From JBCFBK01 sp038562555 (GTDB lineage: Bacteria > Bacteroidota > Bacteroidia > Bacteroidales > Prolixibacteraceae), in assembly GCA_038562555.1 (NCBI GenBank), contig JBCFBK010000038.1:1-57392 (forward strand): DNA of 57,392 nucleotides, written 5' to 3'. The notes below the pieces were generated by a model. That model was not told the DNA's origin, did not search any database, and saw only the letters and a program-made list of their open reading frames with translations. Shown here one piece after another: positions 23,044-31,210 of the stretch (position 1 is the stretch's first letter; every line of letters starts with the position of its first letter). Position numbers and translations under genes: made by a program.

Positions 23044-24798
23044 CTATTTTATAATTTCTTTAAACCTGGCATCTTCGAAATATTTTGCAAATTCCAGATC
23101 GGTAGCAATTTTCGATTTCAGTTCAGGGTTCATTTCTACTGCTTTCTCGAGGCTTTCGTACATCAGGTTTTCTTTTGCCGTGCGGGCGCCAACAACTGCC
23201 TTGAAGTATTCTGTCATGAAGCAGTTTTCCCAGGTGCAGCTCTCGAGTGATTTTAACGCACCGTTATTATCACCCGCCAGAATTTTTGCCAGCCCTGCGT
23301 TTGGAGAGTCTGAATTACCTAATAATTGAACAGCTTTGTCATACTCGCCTTTTTTGATAGCAACAATACCCAGGTTATAATCTACTTCTTCTCCGGCTCC
23401 CGAAGCTGCTCCAAATAAAGTTTCGGCAGCATTGACGTCGCCTTCACTCAGCGCCACTGCCCCGAGGTTATTTTTGATGATAGGTTCGTTATTACTCAGG
23501 CTTTCTGCTTTCTCAAGCAATGGCTTTGCTTCAGCAGCTTTTCCTTGCTGCAACAGAACCATACCCGCGTTGTTATAACCCCTCCAGTCGTCTGAATAAA
23601 CCTGCTGCATCGCATTGTAGATCTTCAGCTTTTCGTTCTGATCGGTTGTGAGCGTTGCCGCATAAAGTAATTCGGCAGGGTTTAATGCGGAAGGATTTGA
23701 CTTGGCCAGTTGGCTGATTTCTTCGTCAGTTTTTCCGATCAGCTCAACGCTGGTTGTAATTTTTGCACGACGAAGCCTCGGAAGAATATCTTCCGCAACA
23801 ACAGTAAAAGCCTGTGAAATATTCTTGATCTCCCGTTCACGCACTTCAGGATCAGAGTACATGGAAAGAACACGCAGGATCAGTTCTTTATCCTGTATAT
23901 CCGATTCCTGCATCATTTCCTGGAAACCTTCCCAGTCTTCAGGAGTGAATTTTGTATTCAGTTGTGCTTCAATTGCTTCTTTTTTAAGCTCCTTCTGCAT
24001 ATAACCGCTTGAGGTTCCGCTGCGTTTTTCCGACAATTTAGTATTCAGATCAAGGGCGCCATCGGGAGAAGCATAAGCTGAGATTTCAATGCCTTTCAGC
24101 TCTTTACGTTCTGCTTCGAAGGCACTTTTTGTGTACTCCTTCAATTTCCTGATGTCGTCGGCGCTTAACTCTGTATTACGAATCTCAGCGCTGTTGATCA
24201 GGTAATGAATATCAGCCGTAAAATGGTCGGGGACAATCCGCTGGAATTCATCAATGTAAGGATCATAAATGCCGGTCGTGTTCTTTTCACGTACTACGCC
24301 CAGGATAGGCTTTGGGTAGTTGATTACCATGGACGATGTGGCGAGAACGCCATCAGCAATCTTGATCGGATCAAAATCAAGGCTTTTTGAGCCCTTAGAA
24401 GCGGTAATCCGCATTTCAAGATCGGAAAGACGCATCGCGTCGGTATAATCAACAGCATCTTTATAGGTAAAGTTTCCGCCATTTTCATAGCTGATAACCT
24501 TGTTGTTATCCCCCACCTTTTCACCCTGAACGGTTACCGGCTCAAATGAAGTTTCTCCGTCAGCATACTTCAGTACCGGGGTGGCAACCAATGTCACTTT
24601 CTTATTAAAGTATTTCGCAGGGAATTGTCCGTCAATGGCAACGTCAACTTTTCCGCCATGTGTTTCCAGAACTTCCGGACTGACCTGAAAGTTGATCTGG
24701 TCGGCATTCTTCTTCATTTTCTTGAGGCCGGCGCAGCCCGAAATAAGTAAAGCCGCTAATACAAAGAAGGCTAGGGATTTAAAATTAATTTTTTTCAT
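23044..24798 (-). CDS. outer-membrane lipoprotein with OmpA-like and TPR regions
   Basis: The signal ends L-L-I-S-G-C-A-G, so Cys22 is probably lipidated. The 584-residue protein appears to have three parts. Residues 35-180 are a beta-rich domain with Ig-like character. Residues about 195-350 begin with H-Y-L-I-N-S-A-E-I-R and contain A-Y-A-S-P-D-G-x-x-x-x-N-x-x-L-S-E-K-R, close to the OmpA peptidoglycan-binding pattern, with a long helical insertion. Residues about 370-560 are TPR-like helical pairs. A plausible role is tying the outer membrane to peptidoglycan while holding partner proteins. It stands alone with about 280 bp upstream. Confidence 0.7.
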   Translation of the reverse strand: MKKINFKSLAFFVLAALLISGCAGLKKMKKNADQINFQVSPEVLETHGGKVDVAIDGQFPAKYFNKKVTLVATPVLKYADGETSFEPVTVQGEKVGDNNKVISYENGGNFTYKDAVDYTDAMRLSDLEMRITASKGSKSLDFDPIKIADGVLATSSMVINYPKPILGVVREKNTTGIYDPYIDEFQRIVPDHFTADIHYLINSAEIRNTELSADDIRKLKEYTKSAFEAERKELKGIEISAYASPDGALDLNTKLSEKRSGTSSGYMQKELKKEAIEAQLNTKFTPEDWEGFQEMMQESDIQDKELILRVLSMYSDPEVREREIKNISQAFTVVAEDILPRLRRAKITTSVELIGKTDEEISQLAKSNPSALNPAELLYAATLTTDQNEKLKIYNAMQQVYSDDWRGYNNAGMVLLQQGKAAEAKPLLEKAESLSNNEPIIKNNLGAVALSEGDVNAAETLFGAASGAGEEVDYNLGIVAIKKGEYDKAVQLLGNSDSPNAGLAKILAGDNNGALKSLESCTWENCFMTEYFKAVVGARTAKENLMYESLEKAVEMNPELKSKIATDLEFAKYFEDARFKEIIK

Positions 24799-25027
24799 TT
24801 TTAATAAACATTAAATATTGGTTTCATGTTGTGTAACTCAAAATAAGACAGGAGTTGTAATGGATAAAAAATGCATTTACAGTTAAATATTTATTCTTGC
24901 ACCACACCGGGTACCAAAGATTAAATATCAACGATGTATTAACGCACGGAAGTTCCATTAAATTATGCCGTTAAGCGCAATTTTCTTTCTCCTTGCCCGT
25001 TTTTGTATGAATATCATTCCGTTCAGA

Positions 25028-25035
25028 CAAAAATA
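25028..25035 (-). promoter_or_regulatory. possible -7 box of the TPR lipoprotein gene
   Basis: Minus-strand TATTTTTG matches TAnnTTTG and would give a leader of about 220 nt. It is the only exact match in the gap 24799-25079, which otherwise holds nothing I can identify. Confidence 0.35.
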
Positions 25036-25079
25036 ACAATGTTTTAAGGATTAAAAAGAATTCCAGGATACTTTTTTGA

Positions 25080-25712
25080 TCATTCCGCCACCTGAATTCC
25101 GGGAATATATTCATGGTCGAAGATAAGACTGCTAATCTTTTTGTAGTGCCCGCCATTCTTAACAAAATCAAGATTGGTTGAATTAATCAGCAGAACAGGG
25201 AAATCTCTTTCCTGCTTTAAATAAGCTAAATATCCCGCACTGATCTTCTCCAGGTAGTTCCGCTGTATGTTACGTTCATAATCCCGGTTACGCAGGCGGA
25301 TGTTTTTTAGCAGGACTTCGGGTTCAGCATGCAAAAACACATACAGATCGGGCTTTGGTATTTTGTCGTAGACGATTTCAAAAAACTGACCGTACAACCG
25401 GAGTTCATCGTCAGACAACGTATTTTGGGCAAATATCAGTGATTTGGTAAAATAATAATCCGACACCAGAAAGCTGCTGAACAGTTCCGGCTGTGTAAAG
25501 TCATTTTTTAGCTGGCGGTAACGGTCAGCCAAAAATGACATCTCCAGGGGAAACGCATATTTTTGCTCATCTTCATAAAACTTCGGCAGGAAAGGATTGT
25601 CCTTGAATCGTTCCGGTAACATCCGCGCTCCGAAATCCCGGGCGATCATTTTCGCCAGGGATGTCTTTCCCGCCCCGATATTTCCCTCAATGACCAGGTA
25701 ATTGATTTTCAT
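25080..25712 (-). CDS. deoxynucleoside kinase (deoxyadenosine/deoxyguanosine kinase type)
   Basis: Phosphorylates deoxynucleosides for the salvage of DNA precursors. The 210-residue protein has the P-loop I-E-G-N-I-G-A-G-K-T-S-L at residues 8-19, P-E-R-F-K-D-N-P-F-L-P-K-F-Y near residue 34, and D-R-Y-R-Q-L-K near residue 63, as in the dNK/TK2 family. R-L-R-N-R-D-Y-E-R-N supplies the lid arginines near residue 145. It follows the prolyl oligopeptidase gene by 28 bp in the same direction. The window also holds a CNT nucleoside transporter, which could feed it. Substrate preference among purines and pyrimidines cannot be read from sequence. Confidence 0.9.
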   Translation of the reverse strand: MKINYLVIEGNIGAGKTSLAKMIARDFGARMLPERFKDNPFLPKFYEDEQKYAFPLEMSFLADRYRQLKNDFTQPELFSSFLVSDYYFTKSLIFAQNTLSDDELRLYGQFFEIVYDKIPKPDLYVFLHAEPEVLLKNIRLRNRDYERNIQRNYLEKISAGYLAYLKQERDFPVLLINSTNLDFVKNGGHYKKISSLIFDHEYIPGIQVAE

Positions 25713-25740
25713 GACCGGTTGTCATCCTCATTTTTGAGCG

Positions 25741-27843
25741 TCAAATCTTTATATTCAGATGATAAAATACGAACGACCAGATATCCGTATATTCGTCAAT
25801 GATCTTCGTTGTCGGTTTTCCGGCGCCATGTCCGGCCTTGGTATCGATGCGGATGAGCACCGGCGACTTTCCGCCCTGAAATTCCTGCAAACGGGCGATA
25901 TATTTGAATGAATGTGCAGGAACCACCCGATCATCATGATCAGCCGTTGTAACCAGCACGGCAGGGTAATCCGTACCCTCTTTAATATTGTGATAGGGAG
26001 AATAGCCGTACAGATATTCAAACATTTCCCTGCTGTCGTCGCTGGTTCCGTAGTCGCTGGCCCAGGCCCATCCTATCGTGAACTTATGAAAGCGCAGCAT
26101 ATCCATTACTCCCACAGCAGGCAAAGCCACCTTAAACAAATCCGGCCGCTGATTAAGCACAGCCCCCACCAGCAGTCCGCCGTTCGATCCGCCCATGATG
26201 GCCAGCTTGTTCCCGTTGGTATATCCCGAACCGACCAGGTATTCGGCGGCGCTTATAAAATCGTCAAAGACGTTTTGTTTTTGCAGTTTGGTTCCTGAAA
26301 GATGCCATTCTTCCCCATATTCGCCTCCGCCGCGCAGATTCGCCAGGGCAAACACACCTCCGTTTTCCAGAAAGACCATCCGCGTCGGCGAAAAAGAAGG
26401 GGTCAGACTGATGTTAAAACCGCCATAGCCATACAATAAGGTTGGATTCTCCCCGTTCAGTTCGATTCCCTTTTTATGAACGATAAAGACCGGCACTTTT
26501 ACCCCGTCTTTCGAAGGGTAAAACTCCTGTTTGACAACGAAGTCTTCCGGGTTAAACTGAACCTCGGGACGGAAATAAAGCTCCCGTTCTTTTTTATTCA
26601 GATCGTATTGATAAATCTCCCCGGGCGTATTGAATGATGTATAGCTGAAAAAGACCAGACTGTCTTCCTTTTTTCCGGAGAGTGACTCGACACTTCCAAC
26701 TCCGGGCAGTTCAATGGTATGCTCCAATGTTCCGTCATAGGCAAATACCGCTGCTTCACTTCGGGCATCTTTCATATATCCGGCAATGATCTTTCCGCCC
26801 GCGAAACTGACCCATTTCAAAACATCTTCTTTTTCCGGAATAATCTCCTTCCACGATGCTTCCTCAGGATGCCGGATGTCAATTTTAATCAGCCGGTATT
26901 TTTGCGCCTTGTAATTGGTCAGAACAAAAAGGTCGTCACCAACGTTATCCACCACATTAAACTCGTACTCCATGCTTTCCATCAACGGTACAAAACGGGA
27001 ATCGCCGGCCGACATGTCGCGTACGGAAAGCGCATTTCCATTGGTTGCTTCACTGATGGCAAGGACCAGGAACCTTTTATCGTCGGTGATCCCGGCGCCA
27101 AACATCCGTTTCGGATTTTTGGGATCCTCCATGATCAACTGATCGTCCTGCTGGGATGTCCCCAGTTTATGATAGTAAACCCGCTGATATTCGTTCGAAC
27201 GTGAAAGCTCGCTCCCCTTTTCCGGCTGATCGTATGCGCTGTAAAAAAATCCGCCGTCGTACCAGCTCAGTCCGGAGAATTTCACCCATACCAGATGATC
27301 GTCCAGTGTGACGCCCGTCTCAATCTCCCGGACAAATATTTCGTTCCAGTCGGAGCCCGAGCGTGCAATCTTGTAGACCAGGTACTTCCCGTCGTCTGAT
27401 AATTCGATACCCGAAAGCGCCACGGTCCCGTCTTCCGACAAAGCATTCGGATCCAAAACAACACGGGGTTCACCCGCGAGCGAATCGCGCATGTATAAAA
27501 CACTTTGATTCTGAAGGCCATCATTTTTAAAGAAAAAATATTTGCCTGCTTCTTTAAAAGGCGTTCCGTATTTGGGATAATCCATAAGGGCGGTCAGCCG
27601 TTCACGCAGTTCTTTTCTTCCCGGAAGCTGTTCCAGATAGGAAAAAGTCACCTCATTCTGGGCAGTCACCCATTCGGCTGTTTCTTCGGAAGTATCGTTT
27701 TCAAGCCACCTGTAAGGATCTTCCACCTCTGTACCAAAGTAACGATCACTCGCATCTGTCTTTTTTGTCAGTGGATATTTTATGGTTTGTTCAGCGCAGG
27801 AACACATAACGACAGTTACTAATAAAAAAGTTAATTGCTTCAT
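25741..27843 (-). CDS. prolyl oligopeptidase family serine protease (S9A)
   Basis: Cleaves short peptides after proline. The 700-residue protein has a secretion signal (M-K-Q-L-T-F-L-L-V-T-V-V-M-C-S-C) whose last Cys could be lipidated, although M-C-S-C is a weak lipobox. The beta-propeller spans about residues 75-400. The hydrolase domain contains G-G-S-N-G-G (catalytic Ser), D-H-D-D-R-V (Asp) and A-G-H-G-A-G-K (His), with Y-G-Y-G-G-F-N and N-L-R-G-G-G-E-Y-G-E-E-W-H before them. I chose the ATG at 27843. The in-frame start eleven codons upstream would place charged residues before the signal. Probably periplasmic. Confidence 0.93.
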   Translation of the reverse strand: MKQLTFLLVTVVMCSCAEQTIKYPLTKKTDASDRYFGTEVEDPYRWLENDTSEETAEWVTAQNEVTFSYLEQLPGRKELRERLTALMDYPKYGTPFKEAGKYFFFKNDGLQNQSVLYMRDSLAGEPRVVLDPNALSEDGTVALSGIELSDDGKYLVYKIARSGSDWNEIFVREIETGVTLDDHLVWVKFSGLSWYDGGFFYSAYDQPEKGSELSRSNEYQRVYYHKLGTSQQDDQLIMEDPKNPKRMFGAGITDDKRFLVLAISEATNGNALSVRDMSAGDSRFVPLMESMEYEFNVVDNVGDDLFVLTNYKAQKYRLIKIDIRHPEEASWKEIIPEKEDVLKWVSFAGGKIIAGYMKDARSEAAVFAYDGTLEHTIELPGVGSVESLSGKKEDSLVFFSYTSFNTPGEIYQYDLNKKERELYFRPEVQFNPEDFVVKQEFYPSKDGVKVPVFIVHKKGIELNGENPTLLYGYGGFNISLTPSFSPTRMVFLENGGVFALANLRGGGEYGEEWHLSGTKLQKQNVFDDFISAAEYLVGSGYTNGNKLAIMGGSNGGLLVGAVLNQRPDLFKVALPAVGVMDMLRFHKFTIGWAWASDYGTSDDSREMFEYLYGYSPYHNIKEGTDYPAVLVTTADHDDRVVPAHSFKYIARLQEFQGGKSPVLIRIDTKAGHGAGKPTTKIIDEYTDIWSFVFYHLNIKI

Positions 27844-27906
27844 TTCCGTATCTTTTAGATGAGTTAACGGGTACACATCCGATCAGTACAGGCAGTGCCC
27901 GGTTCA

Positions 27907-28392
27907 TTACAACATTTTTTTCGCTTCCCTGATCCGTCTGTCTTTTTTCCCGCCTGTAAACTGGCCTGTCACGACACCGATGGCAAAAGCCGGCGCAAAA
28001 AAAAGCCAGATATCCGCATTTGAGTAAAACAAATGAGCCAGAAAAGCAAGCGCAATTAATGCTGCTGTCCAGTAAAAAGAATACCGGTAGGTAAAATACC
28101 AGGCGGGATATATCCCATGCCTTTTCCGCATATGATCACTCATCCGCGACTGCAGCCCGTCGAGCTTCCTTCGTTCGGGCCCGGGTTCACCAACAGCTTT
28201 TACCAGCAGGGGAGCGTGTTTCTCCATTTCCGTACGGAAAGCATGACAATCGCTGCACGACAAGGCAAATTCATCGACCCGCCCGGCAATCCGCAGGTAT
28301 TCATCGATCCGGAAAAACCGCAGATCACTGCGTTTAAAGCCTTTCAGGCTTAGAATGACGCCTTCCTCAAAATTTTCATACCAGGTACTCAT
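27907..28392 (-). CDS. small membrane protein of unknown function
   Basis: I do not recognise this family. With the ATG at 28392 the protein has 161 residues. The first 105 are soluble and charged and contain L-S-C-S-D-C-H-A-F near residue 46. Two hydrophobic helices follow (about residues 107-125 and 130-148), and a basic tail (G-K-K-D-R-R-I-R-E-A-K-K) suggests that both ends face the cytoplasm. The C-x-x-C-H sequence looks like a heme c site but is on the wrong side of the membrane in this model; a metal site is more likely. It lies between pnp and the prolyl oligopeptidase gene, all on the minus strand. Confidence 0.65.
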   Translation of the reverse strand: MSTWYENFEEGVILSLKGFKRSDLRFFRIDEYLRIAGRVDEFALSCSDCHAFRTEMEKHAPLLVKAVGEPGPERRKLDGLQSRMSDHMRKRHGIYPAWYFTYRYSFYWTAALIALAFLAHLFYSNADIWLFFAPAFAIGVVTGQFTGGKKDRRIREAKKML

Positions 28393-28403
28393 TGAAAACA
28401 AAA

Positions 28404-28429
28404 TTAAAATGCCCGGAACCGGGCACTTT
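28404..28429 (-). terminator. terminator after pnp
   Basis: TGCCCGG and CCGGGCA form a perfect 7-bp stem (28410-28425) with a two-base spacer AA. On the minus strand the stem is followed by ATTTTAATTT. It ends pnp just before the small membrane protein gene. Confidence 0.65.
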
Positions 28430-28443
28430 ATTATGATCTGATA

Positions 28444-30693
28444 TTATCGCCGGTCACGGTTGTCTCGCCGGTCACGGTTGTCCCGCCGGTCGCGGTTGTC
28501 CCGGTGGTCGCCGTCATCCCTTCTGGGCGGGCGTGATTCACGTTCGGGACGTTCCACATAACCTTCAGGTTTTGGCAGGAGCGCTTTACGCGAAAGCCTC
28601 AGTTTATTGTCGCGGTCCACTTCAAGTAGTTTTACCTCAACTTCTTCGCCAACTTTCAACACGTCTTCCACATTCTGTACACGTTCCCAGCTAATTTCGG
28701 AGACATGAAGCAAGCCTTCCTTCCCCGGCAAAATCTCGACAAATGCGCCAAAGGTAGTAATCGACTTGATCTTTCCTTTATAGATTTCTCCCTTCTCCGG
28801 AAGTGCAATGATCCGCTTAATACGTTCCTTGGCTGCGTCCAGCGCATCTTTGTTCAGTCCGGAAATTTCAACATAGCCAAAATCATCTCTTTCTTCAATG
28901 ACAATGGTCGTTTTCGTTTCTTCCTGCAGTTTCTGGATATTCTTTCCTCCCGGGCCAATAATTGGTCCGATCATATCCTTTGGAATCTGAACCGTCTCTA
29001 CACGTGGAACGTTCGGTTTAAATTCAGGACGTGGTTCTGAGATCACTTCCAGAATCTTGCCAAGAATATGCTCACGGCCTTCTTTCGCCTGCTGAAGCGC
29101 CTGAGCCATCACTTCATACGAAAGTCCGTCAACCTTAATGTCCATCTGTGTGGCGGTGATCCCCTTTTCGGTTCCGGTCACCTTAAAGTCCATGTCTCCA
29201 AGGTGATCTTCATCACCCAGGATATCCGACAGAACGGCATACTTGCCCGATGCCTTGTCTGTAATCAATCCCATGGCAATCCCCGACACCGGCCGTCTCA
29301 TTTTTAATCCCGCATCAAGCATCGCCATTGTCCCCGCACACACGGTAGCCATAGACGATGAACCGTTCGATTCAAGAATATCGGAAACGACACGCACAAC
29401 ATAAGGAAAATCTGTCGGGATCATACGTTTCAGCGCCCGGTAAGCCAGATTTCCGTGACCAATCTCACGGCGGCTCAAACCCCGTGGTGTTTTCGCTTCA
29501 CCCACGCAGAACGGCGGGAAGTTATAATGTAACAGAAATCTTTCCGTTCCCTGTATCGTCACACCGTCAATGATCTTGACATTGAGTTTGGTTCCCAAAG
29601 TCACTGATGAAAGCGACTGGGTCTCTCCTCGGGTAAAGATAGATGAACCGTGTGAGCCGGGAAGATAATTCACTTCACCCCAGATCGGACGGATCTGAGT
29701 CGTGGTACGGCCATCGAGGCGGATCCCTTCATCAAGGATCATGCGGCGCATGGCTTCTTTTTCCACGTCATGGTAATATTTCCTGATCAGCTTTTCATCC
29801 CGGTCAAGGTCAATTTCTTCGTTGCCGGCATTCGTTTCCCGGTATGACTCAACATACTGGTCAACAATTTCGCTGAACAGTTGCATGCGAAGCTGCTTGT
29901 CAGCCAGCCGTTGAGTAGCAACACCGTAGCATTTGTCATACAGATCGGCCTGCACTTTTCCACGGATCAGCTCGTCATTCACCTCATGACAATATTCGCG
30001 TTTCACGACACCCACTTCTGCCGCCAGTTCCTCCTGAACCTTACAATGAAGCTTGATCGAATCGTGGGCAATTTTAATCGCTTCGAGCATATCCTCTTCA
30101 CTCACTTCGTCCATTTCGCCCTCAACCATCATAATATTCTCATAGGAGGCACCGACCATGATATCGATATCTGATTCCTTCAACTGTGCTGCGCTGGGGT
30201 TAACGATAAATTTGCCATTCACCCGTCCGACCCGCACTTCTGAAATAGGACATTCAAAAGGGACATCCGAAACCTGAATGGCTGCCGAGGCGGCCAATCC
30301 TGCCAGAGCATCGGGCATAACATCTTCGCCTGCAGAAATCAGTGAAATCATCACGGCAGTCTCTGCATGGTAGTCGGCCGGAAATAACGGACGTAATGCC
30401 CGGTCAACCAACCGCCCGATCAGGATTTCTTCGTCCGAGGGACGGGATTCCCGCTTCAAAAAACCACCAGGGAAACGACCTGCTGCCGAAAACTTTTCAC
30501 GGTAATCGACCGAGACCGGCATAAAATCGACATCTTCTTTAGCTTCTTTGGCCGATACGACTGTAGCCAGGAGCATGGTATCGCCCATTCTGACAACAAC
30601 AGCACCATCAGCCTGTTTGGCAAGACGGCCTGTTTCAATCGTGATCGTACGCCCGTCACCAAGTTCAATTGTTTTAGTAATTGCTTGATTCAT
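28444..30693 (-). CDS. pnp: polyribonucleotide nucleotidyltransferase (PNPase)
   Basis: Phosphorolytic 3'-5' exoribonuclease of RNA turnover. The 749-residue protein has two RNase PH cores (about residues 10-230 and 330-560) around a helical linker, a KH domain (I-G-P-I-I-G-P-G-G-K-N-I near residue 590) and an S1 domain (G-K-I-K-S-I-T-T-F-G-A-F-V near residue 655). The tail is unusual: it ends in three copies of the hexapeptide D-N-R-D-R-R, encoded by an 18-bp tandem repeat at 28449-28502. Such basic, disordered tails often bind RNA or partner proteins. It follows rpsO after a terminator, the common rpsO-pnp order. Confidence 0.96.
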   Translation of the reverse strand: MNQAITKTIELGDGRTITIETGRLAKQADGAVVVRMGDTMLLATVVSAKEAKEDVDFMPVSVDYREKFSAAGRFPGGFLKRESRPSDEEILIGRLVDRALRPLFPADYHAETAVMISLISAGEDVMPDALAGLAASAAIQVSDVPFECPISEVRVGRVNGKFIVNPSAAQLKESDIDIMVGASYENIMMVEGEMDEVSEEDMLEAIKIAHDSIKLHCKVQEELAAEVGVVKREYCHEVNDELIRGKVQADLYDKCYGVATQRLADKQLRMQLFSEIVDQYVESYRETNAGNEEIDLDRDEKLIRKYYHDVEKEAMRRMILDEGIRLDGRTTTQIRPIWGEVNYLPGSHGSSIFTRGETQSLSSVTLGTKLNVKIIDGVTIQGTERFLLHYNFPPFCVGEAKTPRGLSRREIGHGNLAYRALKRMIPTDFPYVVRVVSDILESNGSSSMATVCAGTMAMLDAGLKMRRPVSGIAMGLITDKASGKYAVLSDILGDEDHLGDMDFKVTGTEKGITATQMDIKVDGLSYEVMAQALQQAKEGREHILGKILEVISEPRPEFKPNVPRVETVQIPKDMIGPIIGPGGKNIQKLQEETKTTIVIEERDDFGYVEISGLNKDALDAAKERIKRIIALPEKGEIYKGKIKSITTFGAFVEILPGKEGLLHVSEISWERVQNVEDVLKVGEEVEVKLLEVDRDNKLRLSRKALLPKPEGYVERPERESRPPRRDDGDHRDNRDRRDNRDRRDNRDRR
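28449..28520. repeat. 18-bp tandem repeat in the 3' end of pnp
   Basis: Three near-identical 18-bp units start at 28449, 28467 and 28485 (first unit CGCCGGTCACGGTTGTCT), with one or two changes between copies. A fourth, diverged unit is at 28503. Each encodes one basic/acidic hexapeptide of the PNPase tail. Copy number may vary between strains because the units stay in frame. Confidence 0.85.
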
Positions 30694-30752
30694 AAAATAG
30701 AAATAAAATTTAATAATACAGTATGTTTCGTCCGTGGTGGGATCTCAAAAAT

Positions 30753-30784
30753 AATAAAAGGCAATGAATTCATTGCCTTTTATT
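30753..30784. terminator. terminator between rpsO and pnp
   Basis: A perfect 32-bp palindrome with arms AATAAAAGGCAATGAA and TTCATTGCCTTTTATT, centred on GAATTC. The A/T ends give T runs in both directions. It lies after the rpsO stop. Some read-through to pnp is expected from the usual operon arrangement. Confidence 0.8.
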
Positions 30785-30793
30785 TTGAATAAT

Positions 30794-31063
30794 TTATCGG
30801 CGCAACCCGAGCTCCTTAATAATATGCCGGTATCTTTCAATATCGACCTTTGCCAGATAGTCAAGCAACCTGCGGCGTTTACCGACTAAACTGACCAAAG
30901 CCCGTTGGGTGCTGAAGTCTTTTTTATTCTTTTTCAAATGCTCCGTTAAATGAGCAATGCGAAAAGTAAACAAGGCAATCTGTCCTTCAGATGAACCTGT
31001 ATCGGTTACACTTTTACCATGTTTTTCAAAAATCTCCCTTTTTGTTTCAGAAGTTAAATACAT
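30794..31063 (-). CDS. rpsO: 30S ribosomal protein S15
   Basis: Primary 16S rRNA-binding protein of the small subunit platform. With the ATG at 31063 it has 89 residues, the universal S15 length. T-G-S-S-E-G-Q-I-A near residue 23 and H-L-K-K-N-K-K-D-F-S-T-Q-R-A-L near residue 42 are the conserved rRNA-contact segments, followed by G-K-R-R-R-L-L-D-Y-L near residue 64. An in-frame start 19 codons upstream lies in the leader RNA and was rejected. Its leader can fold into a hairpin, and S15 represses its own translation in several bacteria. Confidence 0.97.
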   Translation of the reverse strand: MYLTSETKREIFEKHGKSVTDTGSSEGQIALFTFRIAHLTEHLKKNKKDFSTQRALVSLVGKRRRLLDYLAKVDIERYRHIIKELGLRR

Positions 31064-31090
31064 ATTTTTCCGTTTAAACGTGATACGATG

Positions 31091-31129
31091 TTTAAGCCGC
31101 AGCATCGCGATAGATAACAACAGCTTAAA
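31091..31129 (-). promoter_or_regulatory. possible structured leader of rpsO
   Basis: TTTAAGC (31091-31097) pairs with GCTTAAA (31123-31129). The 25-base interior contains the self-complementary ATCGCGAT (31104-31111). The structure lies 28-66 bases before the rpsO ATG, inside the predicted mRNA leader. A role in S15 autoregulation is inference. Confidence 0.45.
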
Positions 31130-31148
31130 ATTATTTGAAAATTCTGCA

Positions 31149-31156
31149 CAAAAGTA
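31149..31156 (-). promoter_or_regulatory. -7 box of rpsO
   Basis: Minus-strand TACTTTTG matches TAnnTTTG. The predicted start near 31142 gives a leader of about 79 nt that contains the hairpin at 31091-31129. Confidence 0.55.
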
Positions 31157-31210
31157 ATAAGATTATTTGAAATTCACCAGGTTACCCGGAGATTTTATTT
31201 ATCTCCCCGC

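Noticed and set aside
28240..28265. C-S-D-C-H in the small membrane protein, resembling a heme c attachment site
   Set aside because: The protein has no signal peptide and charge distribution puts this part in the cytoplasm, where heme c is not attached.
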